Shown piece by piece: positions 9,457-19,255 of a DNA stretch of 64,000 nucleotides. The stretch spans positions 3,534,001 through 3,598,000 of the forward strand of contig NZ_CP102099.1 of NCBI RefSeq assembly GCF_024582815.1, given 5' to 3'. A model generated the notes under the pieces. It ran no database searches. It was not told the DNA's origin and was given only the letters and a program-made list of their open reading frames with translations. This stretch comes from Acinetobacter colistiniresistens. Lineage in GTDB: Bacteria > Pseudomonadota > Gammaproteobacteria > Pseudomonadales > Moraxellaceae. A program made the translations under genes and the position numbers. Numbering within the stretch: the first letter of the stretch is position 1; the number at the start of each line of letters is the position of its first letter.

Positions 9457-10442
9457 GAAGACTCCTTCGTTTGAATTTTGATTACGTTGATTTTAAGATT
9501 TTGTTTTTGGTTTTTATAAGCAGCATAAATACGTTGTGGCACAGGTTTTATTGCCCAAATCAAGCCCAACCAAGACATTGCTTTTAACACATAATAGGTG
9601 ATATCGATTTGCCACCAGAAAAATCCTTGTCGAGTACTACCTGCATAATAATGATGATTGTTATGCCATCCCTCACCTAGCGTTATAATTGATAGAAGAA
9701 GATTGTTACGACTACTATCTGGAGTATCAAAATCTCTGCTGCCATATAAATGGGCAAGTGAGTTAATACATAAAGTCGCATGAATCAATAACACAGTTGA
9801 AATAACAAATCCCCAGACCAATAATTGCAGTCCAGAAGTGCCTAAATTCGGATGAGCAACAGCGAGCCACTCGCCCAATAGATAGATAGCAAAAGCGGTC
9901 ATTAAAACAATGGGTAAGCTAAAGCGATCTAACCAAATGATTTCAGGAAACTTTAACCAGTCCTTGATGAGATTTTTGCGCGTCGAAAAATTCTGTGCAT
10001 TTAAAAACCATCCAATATGGCTGTACCAAAAACCATGTATAGATGAATGAGGATCTTGCTCAGTGTCGGTAAAGCGATGATGATTTCTATGATGTGCTGC
10101 CCACCAAAGTGGACCGCGTTGTGCACTCATTGTTCCTAAAAGCAGGAATATAAATTGTATAGGACGTGAGGTTTGAAATGTTTTATGGGATAAATAACGA
10201 TGAAAAAAAGCAGTAATTGCAAACATTCTGATCACATAAAATATGACCATAAAAATAATCGCAAACCATGAAACTCCTACCCAAAAAACAGCCAAACAAG
10301 CAAGGTGCAATAAGATAAATGGAATAATTCTCAACCATTGGATTTGAGTATCTTTGGTACTTTTAGGGCCATCAACTGGATTTGATCCAAGCCTATCTGT
10401 ATTTGACCAACTATCTATCCATCCCAGAAAAAATTTAAGCAT
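9453..10442 (-). CDS. Membrane acyl-CoA/fatty-acid desaturase
   Basis: A 329-residue integral-membrane di-iron desaturase of the delta-9 type. The three histidine boxes are visible: HRYLSH (FFHRYLSHKTF), HRNHHRF (WWAAHHRNHHRFTD) and HNNHH (GEGWHNNHHYY). Membrane segments flank them in the usual four-helix layout. It would introduce a cis double bond in a saturated acyl chain, giving the substrate for the CFA-like enzymes downstream. It is the first gene of the minus-strand operon running to the kinase. A GGGAAG ribosome binding site lies 5-10 bases before the ATG. Confidence 0.88.
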   Translation of the reverse strand: MLKFFLGWIDSWSNTDRLGSNPVDGPKSTKDTQIQWLRIIPFILLHLACLAVFWVGVSWFAIIFMVIFYVIRMFAITAFFHRYLSHKTFQTSRPIQFIFLLLGTMSAQRGPLWWAAHHRNHHRFTDTEQDPHSSIHGFWYSHIGWFLNAQNFSTRKNLIKDWLKFPEIIWLDRFSLPIVLMTAFAIYLLGEWLAVAHPNLGTSGLQLLVWGFVISTVLLIHATLCINSLAHLYGSRDFDTPDSSRNNLLLSIITLGEGWHNNHHYYAGSTRQGFFWWQIDITYYVLKAMSWLGLIWAIKPVPQRIYAAYKNQKQNLKINVIKIQTKESS

Positions 10443-10898
10443 TGATTCTTCCCGACCTACCTATTTTTATAATTTTCATTTTAGAGAGCTGGATATGAAA
10501 TTTATGTGAACCCCATAACACGAACTTAAATTTTAATTCAAAACTATTAAAAAACAAAAATTTATAGTTAATTTTAATTAATATTTAATATAGTTCAGTC
10601 GTCCCCTTAAAGATTTCACCTGAATAGTTTTATGGATAAAATTTTGCATCAATAGGCGTTTTGAGATAGACATACAATCTTAGAGAAGGATGATATATCT
10701 TTTAGTGATCCAACTAAAAATTTAAGTACTTGAATGAACCATGTTTTAAACACGATCGTATCAAAAACGCCTCAATCAATGCTAGATGTTAATTACCCGA
10801 TTCTACACACACAATCTATAGATTTCGCACGTCTAATATGTAAATGTTATTGCAAATTTAGTTGAACTAAAAAATTAAACCTGCCCAACGATTTCCAT
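10443..10898. other. Intergenic region with a loose inverted repeat
   Basis: No gene is seen. The region must carry the promoter of the desaturase operon near its left end. AGGCGTTTTGA at 10654-10664 is repeated in inverted form as TCAAAAACGCCT at 10761-10772, with related flanks, about 100 bp apart; meaning unknown. Confidence 0.4.
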
Positions 10899-11459
10899 TT
10901 ATTTTTTCTGTGGCGTGCGAACCAGCTTAGACACATCATATCCATAATCCCGTGCAGTTTGCACATACGATTGATACGTTGCCGCATCCAGATTCGGATC
11001 TCTTGATAATATCCACAGGTACTTATGAGATGGGCCTCCGACCAATGCGACACGGTAATTAGAATCAACTCTTAGAACCCAGTAATCTCCTTTGGTGAAC
11101 GGAATCCATCGTAATCCAGAAGGCAAGAAGCTAACTTTTAGCATACTATTCCCTGCATTTTGTGGATAAGCAACACCTTCAGAACGGATCGTTTCACCTG
11201 CTTTGGTACGGCAACTGTTAATGACCGCAATAGTTTGATCAGCGTTGATTGAATAGTTGGCTGTAGTATTACTCACACATTTTCGCTGAAAATACATTGG
11301 GAAATGTGCTATTTCATACCACTTACCGACATACTTATTTACTTCAATCTTATCTACTGCTCTAAGAGTCTGGGGTTCTGCATGCGATGCAAAAGAACCA
11401 AGAAAACCGAAAGAAGCGATCAAAGCAGGAAAAATCACTGTTGGCTTGCCAAGCTGCAT
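10899..11459 (-). CDS. blc: Lipocalin (Blc-like), secreted/periplasmic
   Basis: A 186-residue lipocalin. A signal peptide of ~27 residues ends FASHA/EP. The first lipocalin signature is NKYVGKWYEIAHFPMYFQ, and KGDYWVLRVDSNYRVALVGG plus LWILSRDPNLD match the second and third conserved regions of bacterial lipocalins, which bind fatty acids or lysophospholipids. Unlike E. coli Blc there is no lipobox cysteine, so it is probably soluble periplasmic. The start at 11459 is chosen because AAAGAGG precedes that ATG; an upstream in-frame ATG at 11483 has no such site. Its position next to the fatty-acid operon suggests a shared lipid theme, but it has its own promoter region. Confidence 0.88.
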   Translation of the reverse strand: MQLGKPTVIFPALIASFGFLGSFASHAEPQTLRAVDKIEVNKYVGKWYEIAHFPMYFQRKCVSNTTANYSINADQTIAVINSCRTKAGETIRSEGVAYPQNAGNSMLKVSFLPSGLRWIPFTKGDYWVLRVDSNYRVALVGGPSHKYLWILSRDPNLDAATYQSYVQTARDYGYDVSKLVRTPQKK

Positions 11460-12007
11460 AAATAACCTCTTTACGTTTATCATTTTTTTTAGCTTAATAG
11501 ATACCGATGTGAATAAAATGTGAAAATTAAATTTTTATACATCACAGACCAAAATATAGATACTTTCTACTTTATTGAATTCATGAAAATTATATAGACA
11601 GGGGTGGTTTTGCTTTTTTGGATTCTATTTTCGCCCCACGAGCACAATCAAAATCACACTTCAAACCCATTCTTTTTCTCTGACCTAAAAGCTGACAATG
11701 TCTTAACTACACTCGGCAGCTGATCTAAAACTTTCTGATATCTCAATACAGCTTTGCTCTTTTCATTTATACATAGGGATTTCACAAGGGCTATGATTAT
11801 GAACATGACATTCAGGTGAGATCAGTTCGACCAGGTCAAGAGTATCCTGTTTTGTTAAATTTGATTGTTACAGGCGTTGCAATTTACTCGATATTCACCC
11901 ACACTATTTTATATATTTTTCAATGGCTTAAATTTTAACTCAATAACATAAGAGGATATATGTATCCTCTTGTCTTGTTTAAATTACACTATATAAAATT
12001 TAATACG
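11460..12007. other. Intergenic region with a 9-bp hairpin near its right end
   Basis: No gene is seen. AAGAGGATA and TATCCTCTT (11950-11958 and 11963-11971) form a perfect stem with a 4-base loop just after the FMN reductase gene. It may act as its terminator, though the minus strand lacks a proper T-run. Confidence 0.4.
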
Positions 12008-12730
12008 CTATACGGCTACAGTCGTTTTATGGTGTAGTCTTGCTTCCGCAACTTCTAAATCAGGCACCTCAATAGAGGGTAATATAGAATCTTGTTCAAC
12101 TTGTTTATTGATACTCAAGTCTCGATTGGCCTGTTCTGATTTAGCTTTGACCTTTTGCTCACGTAATCCTTTCGCTGGTGCCCATTGCAAAATTGGTAAC
12201 GCTCGAGCAACGGCAAGCAAAATACGGTCATTCAAGGCTTCACTCTTGACTGTATATTCAGGCGTAAAGTCTCGGTCTGTTGCATAAACACCGATAGGCA
12301 AAGTCTGTGCCTGAAAAAAGCTGAACAAAGGACGAAGTTGGTGCTCAAGTACCAAAGCATGTCGGTCACTCCCACCTGATGCTGCCAGTAATACGGGGAC
12401 ATCCACTAAAGCGGTCTGCTCAACAAAATCAAATAAATGTTTAAACAACCCCGTAAAAGAAGCACGATATACTGGTGTGCCCACAATTAAGGCATCAGCG
12501 GCTTCAATAGCAGCCAAATCATCCTGTACTTGCTTGGGTAATTGACTCCGATAAATTGCACCACCCAATAAAGGACCAATCTCACTGAGTTTTACAAATC
12601 TCACATTTATTTCTATTGCTTGCGCTAATTCATCCAAGATCGTTTGAATCAAACTTTCAGTTTTTGAGGGGCTGTTAAGCCCACCTGAAACCGCGACAAT
12701 GTTAAGTGGTTTATCATTTGAATATGACAT
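12008..12730 (-). CDS. msuE: NAD(P)H-dependent FMN reductase (MsuE/DszD-type)
   Basis: A 240-residue flavodoxin-fold reductase. NIVAVSGGLNSPSKTESLI is the FMN phosphate loop, ADALIVGTPVYRASFTGLFKHLFDFV the second conserved block, and PVLLAASGGSDRHALVLEHQLRPLFSFF the third; this matches MsuE/SsuE-type reductases. It would supply FMNH2 to the flavin monooxygenases of the island, with the gene just upstream as likely partner. The C-terminal ~60 residues are a charged extension longer than in SsuE. The start at 12730 follows AAAGG; an upstream in-frame ATG has no ribosome binding site. It lacks its own sigma-54 site and is probably reached by readthrough from the receptor/monooxygenase unit. Confidence 0.85.
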   Translation of the reverse strand: MSYSNDKPLNIVAVSGGLNSPSKTESLIQTILDELAQAIEINVRFVKLSEIGPLLGGAIYRSQLPKQVQDDLAAIEAADALIVGTPVYRASFTGLFKHLFDFVEQTALVDVPVLLAASGGSDRHALVLEHQLRPLFSFFQAQTLPIGVYATDRDFTPEYTVKSEALNDRILLAVARALPILQWAPAKGLREQKVKAKSEQANRDLSINKQVEQDSILPSIEVPDLEVAEARLHHKTTVAV

Positions 12731-12776
12731 GACTTGGCCTTTAGAAAAATTAATATTTTGACTTATATAGAACAAA

Positions 12777-12801
12777 CCAAGACTTCTAGTTAAAGTCTTG
12801 G
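12777..12801 (-). terminator. Hairpin between monooxygenase and FMN reductase genes
   Basis: CCAAGACTT and AAGTCTTGG (9-bp stem, 7-base loop) precede TTTGTTCT on the minus strand. It is a weak terminator or a site limiting readthrough into the reductase gene. Confidence 0.5.
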
Positions 12802-12823
12802 TTGAATAGGATTGAGAATGATT

Positions 12824-14020
12824 CTAGGCAATACGATACTTTGATTCTTCTGGTATACGCTGTAATGCCTGACGTTGGTTTTTAAAATGTGGCAGAACAT
12901 GTTCACCTAAGCGATAAGCTTCTTCTAAATGCGGATAACCGGCAAGGAAGAACAAGTCGATTCCAATACTGTTATATTCCTTAATGCGTTCAACAATCTG
13001 TTGGTAGCTACCCACCAAAGCAACACCTGGAGGGATACCAATGTAGCCAAAGCCAGACCAAACATTGGGATGAATGAAGAAATCATTCACATTTTTGCTG
13101 CCATCTTTATCCGCATATTCTTTTTCAAAACTGAGTACCCGCGCTGATCTGAGTCCTGCATGGGCAGCTGAAGCATGCAAACGTTGCTTCTCTGCTGCTT
13201 CATCTAAATAGCGTTGCGCCTCAGATAAAGCTTCCTGTTCTGTACGGCGAGCAATTGTATCAATGGATAGACCAAACTTGATGTTGTCTCGACCATACTT
13301 CGCAGCACGTTGACGTACATCCGCAATCAATGCAGCAATCTCACTTGGTTTTTCAGCACGCATTAAATAATAATCTGCGTGCTTTGCGCCAAACTCACGT
13401 GCGGCTTCAGAAGAACCTGCAGTACAAATAATCGGTAACTCAGCCTTGTTGAGCGGATATTTCAGTCCTCCACCCTCAGCAGAATAATATTTGCCTTGAT
13501 AATGGAATGATTCATTGTGCCAATATCCTTTCACCACATCTAAAAATTCTGCGGCACGAATATAACGGTCATCATGAGGCGTGGCATCGCCAACTTGACG
13601 CTGAATGAATTCAGAACCTCCATTAATGATATTCCACACCAGACGGTTACCTGTTGCACGTTGGTAGGTTGCTGCACTTTGTACGGCGTTATATGGACTA
13701 AAGTGATAAGGCTGGAATGCAGTCACAAAATTCAGTCGCTTGGTTTCTCTCGCCAATAGCGAACACACCGTCCAAGGCTCCTCTCCTGTTGGTGCATTGA
13801 CCATCAAAGCACCTGCGAAACCATTGATTTCTGCTGCGCGCGCCACCTGTGCTAAATAGTCAATATAAGTAAAGTCATCCCCGACTTGATAGTTAGATGT
13901 CGCTCCCGTATTTTCCACGCCAGATACCCTTGCCCAATCCCCACGATTTCGAGGATCTCCAGCCAGAAATTCAGCTTCACCATGTAAAGGTAGGCGAGTA
14001 AAAAATTCAATTCCCATCAT
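12824..14020 (-). CDS. LLM-class FMNH2-dependent monooxygenase (SsuD/DszA family)
   Basis: A 398-residue bacterial-luciferase-like monooxygenase. Family landmarks include the N-terminal strand IEFFTRLPLHGEAEF, EEPWTVCSLLARETKRLNF, NRLVWNIINGGS, YYSAEGGGLKYPL, PIICTAGSSEAAREFGAKHADYY and the C-terminal ALVGSYQQIVERIKEYNSIG with FFLAGYPHLEEAYRLGEHVLP. These place it with alkanesulfonate/sulfone monooxygenases that cleave a C-S bond with O2 and FMNH2. The substrate is unknown. The start at 14020 (ATGATG after AAGGAT) is preferred; the frame also has an ATG directly after the receptor stop. It is the second gene of the unit starting with the receptor at 14036-16369. Confidence 0.85.
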   Translation of the reverse strand: MMGIEFFTRLPLHGEAEFLAGDPRNRGDWARVSGVENTGATSNYQVGDDFTYIDYLAQVARAAEINGFAGALMVNAPTGEEPWTVCSLLARETKRLNFVTAFQPYHFSPYNAVQSAATYQRATGNRLVWNIINGGSEFIQRQVGDATPHDDRYIRAAEFLDVVKGYWHNESFHYQGKYYSAEGGGLKYPLNKAELPIICTAGSSEAAREFGAKHADYYLMRAEKPSEIAALIADVRQRAAKYGRDNIKFGLSIDTIARRTEQEALSEAQRYLDEAAEKQRLHASAAHAGLRSARVLSFEKEYADKDGSKNVNDFFIHPNVWSGFGYIGIPPGVALVGSYQQIVERIKEYNSIGIDLFFLAGYPHLEEAYRLGEHVLPHFKNQRQALQRIPEESKYRIA

Positions 14021-14035
14021 ATTTATCCTTATCAT

Positions 14036-16369
14036 TTAAAATCTTGCAGTTAGAGAAACACCAACCTGACGTGGGTTTCCGTAAGTTAAAACATATTGTC
14101 CTGCTGGACCATTTGGACGACCATGTACCTGATATTCTTCATTCAGTAAATTCTTCACATAGGTATTAACTTGGTATTTATTATTTGCGCTGTGATAACC
14201 AATATTGGCATTCCATAAGGTATAGGCTTTTTGGCTGAGGATTGGATCAACCGAATCGTCTTGGCGATTCACCAAGAAGTATTCACGGTCGCGATAGCTT
14301 GCGTCAGTACCCACAACGATACGAGCACCATCATTTAAGTTGAAAGTATATTCACCGCCAATACCGACGGTATATTTAGGTGAACGGACCAGACGATTAC
14401 CGGTATTGTCAGCATTGACCACATTAGTTACCGGGTTCTTGTCAACAAAGTCAGTGTATTCACTATCTAAATAAGCACCGGCAAAACGTAAACGTAGATT
14501 TTCAGTGGCTAAATAATCCAGCTCTAACTCTGCACCTTTCACTTCTGCTTTTGGCCCATTGGCTAAAACTGAAGTAACACCGCCCCCTTGCCCCTCTGTT
14601 GCAACTAATAAATTGGTTTGAATATCTTTATAGTCATAATAGAAAATATTGGCATTTGCGACTAAATCCCCATCCAATAAGTTCGATTTCAAACCGAGCT
14701 CGTAACTGTTTAAATATTCAGGGTTAACATCTGCAAGTTGGGTTAAGCTACTGGATAAACCTGTATTAAAACCACCAGAACGAAAACCACGTGCAAATCT
14801 GAAATAGCTATTTAAATCAGGCGTGATTTCATATTCTGGGGTAATATCATAGGTCAATTCATTCCATGTTTTCTTTCGGCTGGTTGAACCATTGGCATTT
14901 GCAGTTGGGTTATAGACCGCATTGCTATACCCATCTTTTTTCCACCAACTACCTTGGGTATAGTCACCTGTGGTGATTTGAGTCAGATCCAGATCAATAT
15001 CTTTTTCTTCACTGGTCCAACGTAATCCACCCGTCACCTTAAATTTATCTGTAAATTTATAGGTACTATTTCCAAATACAGCAAAACTTTGTGTGGCTTG
15101 GTTATAAGTAATGTCTCTAAATGCAGGAGTTGATGCCGTCTGTGCTGCAGCACCATTTGGCAGAGTTTTCTTGACCCGTGCACTCACACCCTTAGAATCT
15201 AAATCTTCGTTAAAATAATGTAATCCTGCAATCCAGCTTAAACGTTTGTCCGCATCGGATGAAACTCGAAACTCTTGGCTATATTGACGCCATTCATTAT
15301 CGCTATAACTTCTCGCAACATCATAAGGTGTATAATCACCATCTGAAATCGACTTTTGTGTGGTCTTGTCAAAAGCAGTGATGGAGGTAAAGCTATGGCC
15401 TCCTCCCAAATCTCCATTTAAAGTGAATGAAGCACCGTCATGCTGAATTTTATTACTTTCATCTAAGTCTAAATTGGTATTACGTCCCTCTGGTCTTTCA
15501 TAAACGCCCCAGTATTTCCCAACGCTGAGCGCACCATTATTTCCTAAACCATTGTAGGTTTGGCTATGTAAATTAACTAATGCATTCCATTGCTCATTCA
15601 CTTTACCTAAAATCTGGAAACGGAAAGATTTCTTATCAACATCACCATAATCTTCGCCATTCGCTAAATTTTTTGCATAACCATCACGATCTTCAGAATA
15701 AAAAGCACCTCGAACCGCAATATTGTCTGAGACTTTGCCATTCGCTGCACCTTCAAAGGTACGTAGATTATGATCACCTACACCTATCGTTGCGTAGCCA
15801 TTTGGTTTTTCTGAGAAAGTTGGTCTTTTGGAAATATAATTAACCGCACCTGCTGTGGTATTTTTACCGTAGAGCGTGCCCTGTGGCCCACGTAAAACCT
15901 CGATACGCTCTAGATCGAATAAGTCTCCTGCACCTGCAACGGGTGCATTCAAATACACACCATCAGCATAGATTCCAACAGGAAATACCGTCGATGCAGC
16001 AACATCCCCTGTACCTAAACCACGGATATACCAACGTGGTCGGCTATCACCATCTGGATTTTCCGCTGCTGCATTCGGTGTATACGTTAAAACATCACCA
16101 ATAAAGGTTGAGCCCTTGGCAGCCAAATCTTTACCAGAAACAGCCGTAATCGCGGTTGGAACTTTTTGAATATTTTGTGCTCGATATTGTGCTGTTACAA
16201 TTACGTCACTTAACTTTTTGACATCTTTTGCATTGACCACCTGTGCTTGTTGCTCAGCTGTAACACCTGTATCGATCTCTTCATTTGCCAAAGCCAGTGT
16301 TGAAACACTCGCTGTTACCCCCCACATCGCAGTTAAAATACTCTGCCTAATTTTTGTGACCTTAAACAT
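14036..16369 (-). CDS. TonB-dependent outer-membrane receptor 1
   Basis: A 777-residue receptor: signal peptide ending ALA/NEE (residue ~29), TonB box-like DVIVTAQ around residue 54, plug domain (VPTAITAVSGKDL, RPRWYIRGLG, RIEVLRGPQGTLYGKNTTAGAVNYI) and a beta-barrel ending in the C-terminal aromatic VSLTARF. It belongs to the FecA/CirA-like group that uses RGPQGTLYG. Receptors of this kind import iron chelates or, in sulfur loci, organosulfur compounds; its cotranscription with a C-S-cleaving monooxygenase and a sigma-54 promoter argues for the latter. It is complete, with no sign of damage. Confidence 0.9.
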   Translation of the reverse strand: MFKVTKIRQSILTAMWGVTASVSTLALANEEIDTGVTAEQQAQVVNAKDVKKLSDVIVTAQYRAQNIQKVPTAITAVSGKDLAAKGSTFIGDVLTYTPNAAAENPDGDSRPRWYIRGLGTGDVAASTVFPVGIYADGVYLNAPVAGAGDLFDLERIEVLRGPQGTLYGKNTTAGAVNYISKRPTFSEKPNGYATIGVGDHNLRTFEGAANGKVSDNIAVRGAFYSEDRDGYAKNLANGEDYGDVDKKSFRFQILGKVNEQWNALVNLHSQTYNGLGNNGALSVGKYWGVYERPEGRNTNLDLDESNKIQHDGASFTLNGDLGGGHSFTSITAFDKTTQKSISDGDYTPYDVARSYSDNEWRQYSQEFRVSSDADKRLSWIAGLHYFNEDLDSKGVSARVKKTLPNGAAAQTASTPAFRDITYNQATQSFAVFGNSTYKFTDKFKVTGGLRWTSEEKDIDLDLTQITTGDYTQGSWWKKDGYSNAVYNPTANANGSTSRKKTWNELTYDITPEYEITPDLNSYFRFARGFRSGGFNTGLSSSLTQLADVNPEYLNSYELGLKSNLLDGDLVANANIFYYDYKDIQTNLLVATEGQGGGVTSVLANGPKAEVKGAELELDYLATENLRLRFAGAYLDSEYTDFVDKNPVTNVVNADNTGNRLVRSPKYTVGIGGEYTFNLNDGARIVVGTDASYRDREYFLVNRQDDSVDPILSQKAYTLWNANIGYHSANNKYQVNTYVKNLLNEEYQVHGRPNGPAGQYVLTYGNPRQVGVSLTARF

Positions 16370-16403
16370 GCTGACTCCATTTAAATAAATCTATTGTTAT
16401 AGT

Positions 16404-16420
16404 CGCAACTTCCATGCCAC
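16404..16420 (-). promoter_or_regulatory. Sigma-54 promoter of receptor 1 unit
   Basis: GTGGCATGGAAGTTGCG fits the -24/-12 consensus YTGGCACGRNNNTTGCW, with GG and GC correctly spaced. The -12 lies ~35 bp before the start codon at 16369. Confidence 0.8.
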
Positions 16421-16512
16421 TTAATTTATTTTATAAATTTCAATATCTTAAAAAACAAAAGTAAAACTTATGATTCAATTTTGCTGATAGATAAACATTT
16501 TCTCCTGTGCTG

Positions 16513-16530
16513 TTGTTGTTATTCCAACAT
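16513..16530. promoter_or_regulatory. Putative enhancer site for receptor 1 unit
   Basis: TTGTTG-TTATTC-CAACAT matches the shared GTGTTG-N6-CAACAC palindrome in 10 of 12 arm positions and lies about 100 bp upstream of the -24 element. Confidence 0.6.
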
Positions 16531-16551
16531 TGTTTATTTTGGAAAAATGAA

Positions 16552-16584
16552 ACAAAAAAATAGCCATACAACTGTATGGCTATT
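16552..16584 (-). terminator. Terminator of receptor 2 gene
   Basis: On the minus strand AATAGCCATACA pairs with TGTATGGCTATT and is followed by seven T, 25 bp after the receptor 2 stop codon. Confidence 0.85.
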
Positions 16585-16608
16585 AAGAATTGAAAATATT
16601 TCATGTAT

Positions 16609-19221
16609 TTAAAATTTATAACTAAATTGTCCCTGCACCGTGAGTGGACGCATTGGCTGTAAGAATTCACTGTTTGCACCAGCTAAACCATTCACAAAAT
16701 TACGTTCATTGGTTAGATTCAAAATATTTAAGCCCACAGTCCATTGGGGTTGTCGATAATATAATCCCAAATCTAAATTATAGTTATTTGGAACTTTAAC
16801 CGTCTGGCTTAAATTGGTATACCAGTTACTGGTCCACCAGCCTGAGAGATTTACACCAAAGCCTGATTGATGTTGATAATCCACATAAGCACTGGCAGAG
16901 TATTTCGGAATGCCCGCCGCATCATAACGACCTGCTTTACGCTGGTTTAACCCATTACTGTCCCCCCAGACAGTTGCATTGTCTGCATGGAAGCCAAAGG
17001 GAGAAAAACCTGCTGGAATAATTGAGCTATATTCAGCATTCAAATAGGTTAAGTTACCGCCTATCGCAATATTTTTTTGGAGCTGCCAGCGTAATGAAGA
17101 TTCAATCCCTTTCACTTCAAAGCGTGCCATATTGCCATTAGTATCCGGTGATAAATCTCGCTTCTGCTCAAATCCGCTTAATGTGAGGAAGAGTTGATCG
17201 ATGATCGGCTCATATTTAATTCCTAATTCTTTTAATTCACTTTGACTGTCAAAAGCCAAAGGATTCAGTTGATTGCCTGCCCCCCAAATTAGAAATGGGC
17301 CAAAAACACCGGTGTTGAGTGCAGTGCTCTTATCATAGGTAAAATACAGGGTACTTTTTGCTGTTGGCTTGATAAATGTACTGGCTTGATAACTGAGCAA
17401 ACTATATGTATTGCGATCTGAACGGACATCTGTCGGCACTAACACCAACGGGTTTTCCAGTTTGGCTTTGATTGAACTATGATTAATCCCAAGATTAATG
17501 CCAAACACATCATTAAACGTAAAGTTCTGCTGAGTAAACACACTCCACGTATCCCAAGACCCCGTTCCTGTATAAACAGCACCACCACCATTGGGAGGGA
17601 ACCCCCCTTTTTCAGCATATAAACCATGGCCGACTGGATACATTCTTGGCAAATTTAAATAACCAAAGTATTGAGAATATTGAGGAACACCGGCCTGTCC
17701 AATCCAGCCTCCTGTTGAACTGCCATTATTGACCAACCCCAGTAAATCACCTGGATTTTTTTGAGAAGGATCATTGGTCAGATCATAAGGATTAATATTA
17801 AAACTATTATTTGCCGCTAAAGAAGTAAACTCCTCACGGCGATAAGCGCCTCCTGTACTGCTTTTATTATTCACTTTCAGGCCAAACAACTCGAAATCAT
17901 AATCTGCGAGGAATTCTAGGCGATTATCAAATAACTCATGTTCCAGATCAGTAAAGAAACTTCCAACCGAATCACCTAAATCCTTACTGTTTTGATAAAG
18001 CGTACTATTAGAAACAGACCAATGCGTATTCAAATCTTTAACTAATTTTAATTGGGTGCTGAATCGTGTGGCACTATTTTTATCTTCGCTTCGACCAGAA
18101 ATATTATCGTCTAGTTTGACCAATCCATTTCCAGGTATAGATGGATCATAGACCCAACCTCGAATCGTTCCAGCCTGATCTGCTGTTGCATTCGGTAATG
18201 GTGTTGTTTGAACTGGACCTACAGCAATATATTGGTTCTTATCATTCTTTTGTCGATTCTGCCAACCAATTACTTTCGAATTCGCTGCTCCAGATTCAAA
18301 TACAGGTGACCAGAAAGCTGAACCATTTTGAATAATTGGCGTCGCTCTGCCTTTGTAATACTGGCGGTTATCAACAGATTGTTGTGTTGCCCTATTCCAA
18401 CCATGCGTCACGTTAAAATCATAATAATCGTCATAACTTATATTCCAGTCGACACGTAAACTATCATCTGGACGCCAAGCTAAGGCACCATAAAATGCAT
18501 TAAAATTATTTTTCACATTGTCATAATAATCATCGTTTTTTTGGGCTGTTGCACTAACACGAAATGCAAGTTCTTTAGAGATCGGAGCGGTATGATCAAT
18601 ACTGACAGAAAAATTAGGTTCTGTACCTTTTCCGGCATAGATTGAACCAACTGAACCAGAAATCGTTGTTTCTGCTTTATTAAAATTAGGTTTTTTAGTG
18701 AGATAATTAATATATCCACCTGAACCCGAAGTAGGCGCAAAAATCACTCCCGTCGGCCCTGCCACAATATCTGCCGCTTCATATGCATTGAGATTGGTCG
18801 GATGACGGGTACTATAAATCCGTTGGCTATCTTGGAAGACCTCTGAATTTTGCCCACGTATCTGCGGTGCGAAATTGGCATTTTGTCCCCCGCCTCGGGT
18901 AATACTCGGCGCATATTTAACCAGATCATCTGCACTACGAATCACATCTTCACGAAATTGTTGTTCCGATACTTGGGACACCACACGAGGTGTGTCTAAT
19001 ACTGAGCTATCAGTTCCATAGATTGAAGTCACTTTACGTTTGGGAACAACAGTTTGTTTTTTATTTGCACCAGTCACCACGACATCTGCCAAAGTAATCA
19101 CATCACTTTCAGTATCTGCCGATGTTTTTTGGGTTTCTTCGGCAAACACATGTATGGGTAAAGATGCCCCCGAAAAGGCTAAGGCAATCACTAAAGGTTT
19201 TAATTGAAAAGTTTGCTTCAT
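16609..19221 (-). CDS. TonB-dependent outer-membrane receptor 2
   Basis: An 870-residue receptor with signal peptide (ending HVFA/EE), TonB box-like DVVVTGA, a plug with RVVSQVSEQQFREDVI, RGQNSEVFQDSQRIY and DIVAGPTGVIFAPTSGSGGYINYL, and a long barrel ending LTVQGQFSYKF. The plug motif is unlike receptor 1 and closer to the ferrichrome/siderophore-receptor group in layout. It is a single-gene unit with its own sigma-54 promoter and terminator. It is divergent from a Tat-type solute-binding lipoprotein, so the two may pass the same ligand from outer membrane to periplasm. Complete and apparently intact. Confidence 0.9.
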   Translation of the reverse strand: MKQTFQLKPLVIALAFSGASLPIHVFAEETQKTSADTESDVITLADVVVTGANKKQTVVPKRKVTSIYGTDSSVLDTPRVVSQVSEQQFREDVIRSADDLVKYAPSITRGGGQNANFAPQIRGQNSEVFQDSQRIYSTRHPTNLNAYEAADIVAGPTGVIFAPTSGSGGYINYLTKKPNFNKAETTISGSVGSIYAGKGTEPNFSVSIDHTAPISKELAFRVSATAQKNDDYYDNVKNNFNAFYGALAWRPDDSLRVDWNISYDDYYDFNVTHGWNRATQQSVDNRQYYKGRATPIIQNGSAFWSPVFESGAANSKVIGWQNRQKNDKNQYIAVGPVQTTPLPNATADQAGTIRGWVYDPSIPGNGLVKLDDNISGRSEDKNSATRFSTQLKLVKDLNTHWSVSNSTLYQNSKDLGDSVGSFFTDLEHELFDNRLEFLADYDFELFGLKVNNKSSTGGAYRREEFTSLAANNSFNINPYDLTNDPSQKNPGDLLGLVNNGSSTGGWIGQAGVPQYSQYFGYLNLPRMYPVGHGLYAEKGGFPPNGGGAVYTGTGSWDTWSVFTQQNFTFNDVFGINLGINHSSIKAKLENPLVLVPTDVRSDRNTYSLLSYQASTFIKPTAKSTLYFTYDKSTALNTGVFGPFLIWGAGNQLNPLAFDSQSELKELGIKYEPIIDQLFLTLSGFEQKRDLSPDTNGNMARFEVKGIESSLRWQLQKNIAIGGNLTYLNAEYSSIIPAGFSPFGFHADNATVWGDSNGLNQRKAGRYDAAGIPKYSASAYVDYQHQSGFGVNLSGWWTSNWYTNLSQTVKVPNNYNLDLGLYYRQPQWTVGLNILNLTNERNFVNGLAGANSEFLQPMRPLTVQGQFSYKF

Positions 19222-19255
19222 ATCATACTCAGTAAAGTAAATTTACAGTACGTTA

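Noticed and set aside
15580..16104. Plus-strand frames opposite TonB receptor 1
   Set aside because: Histidine/leucine-rich antisense translations of a well-supported receptor gene.
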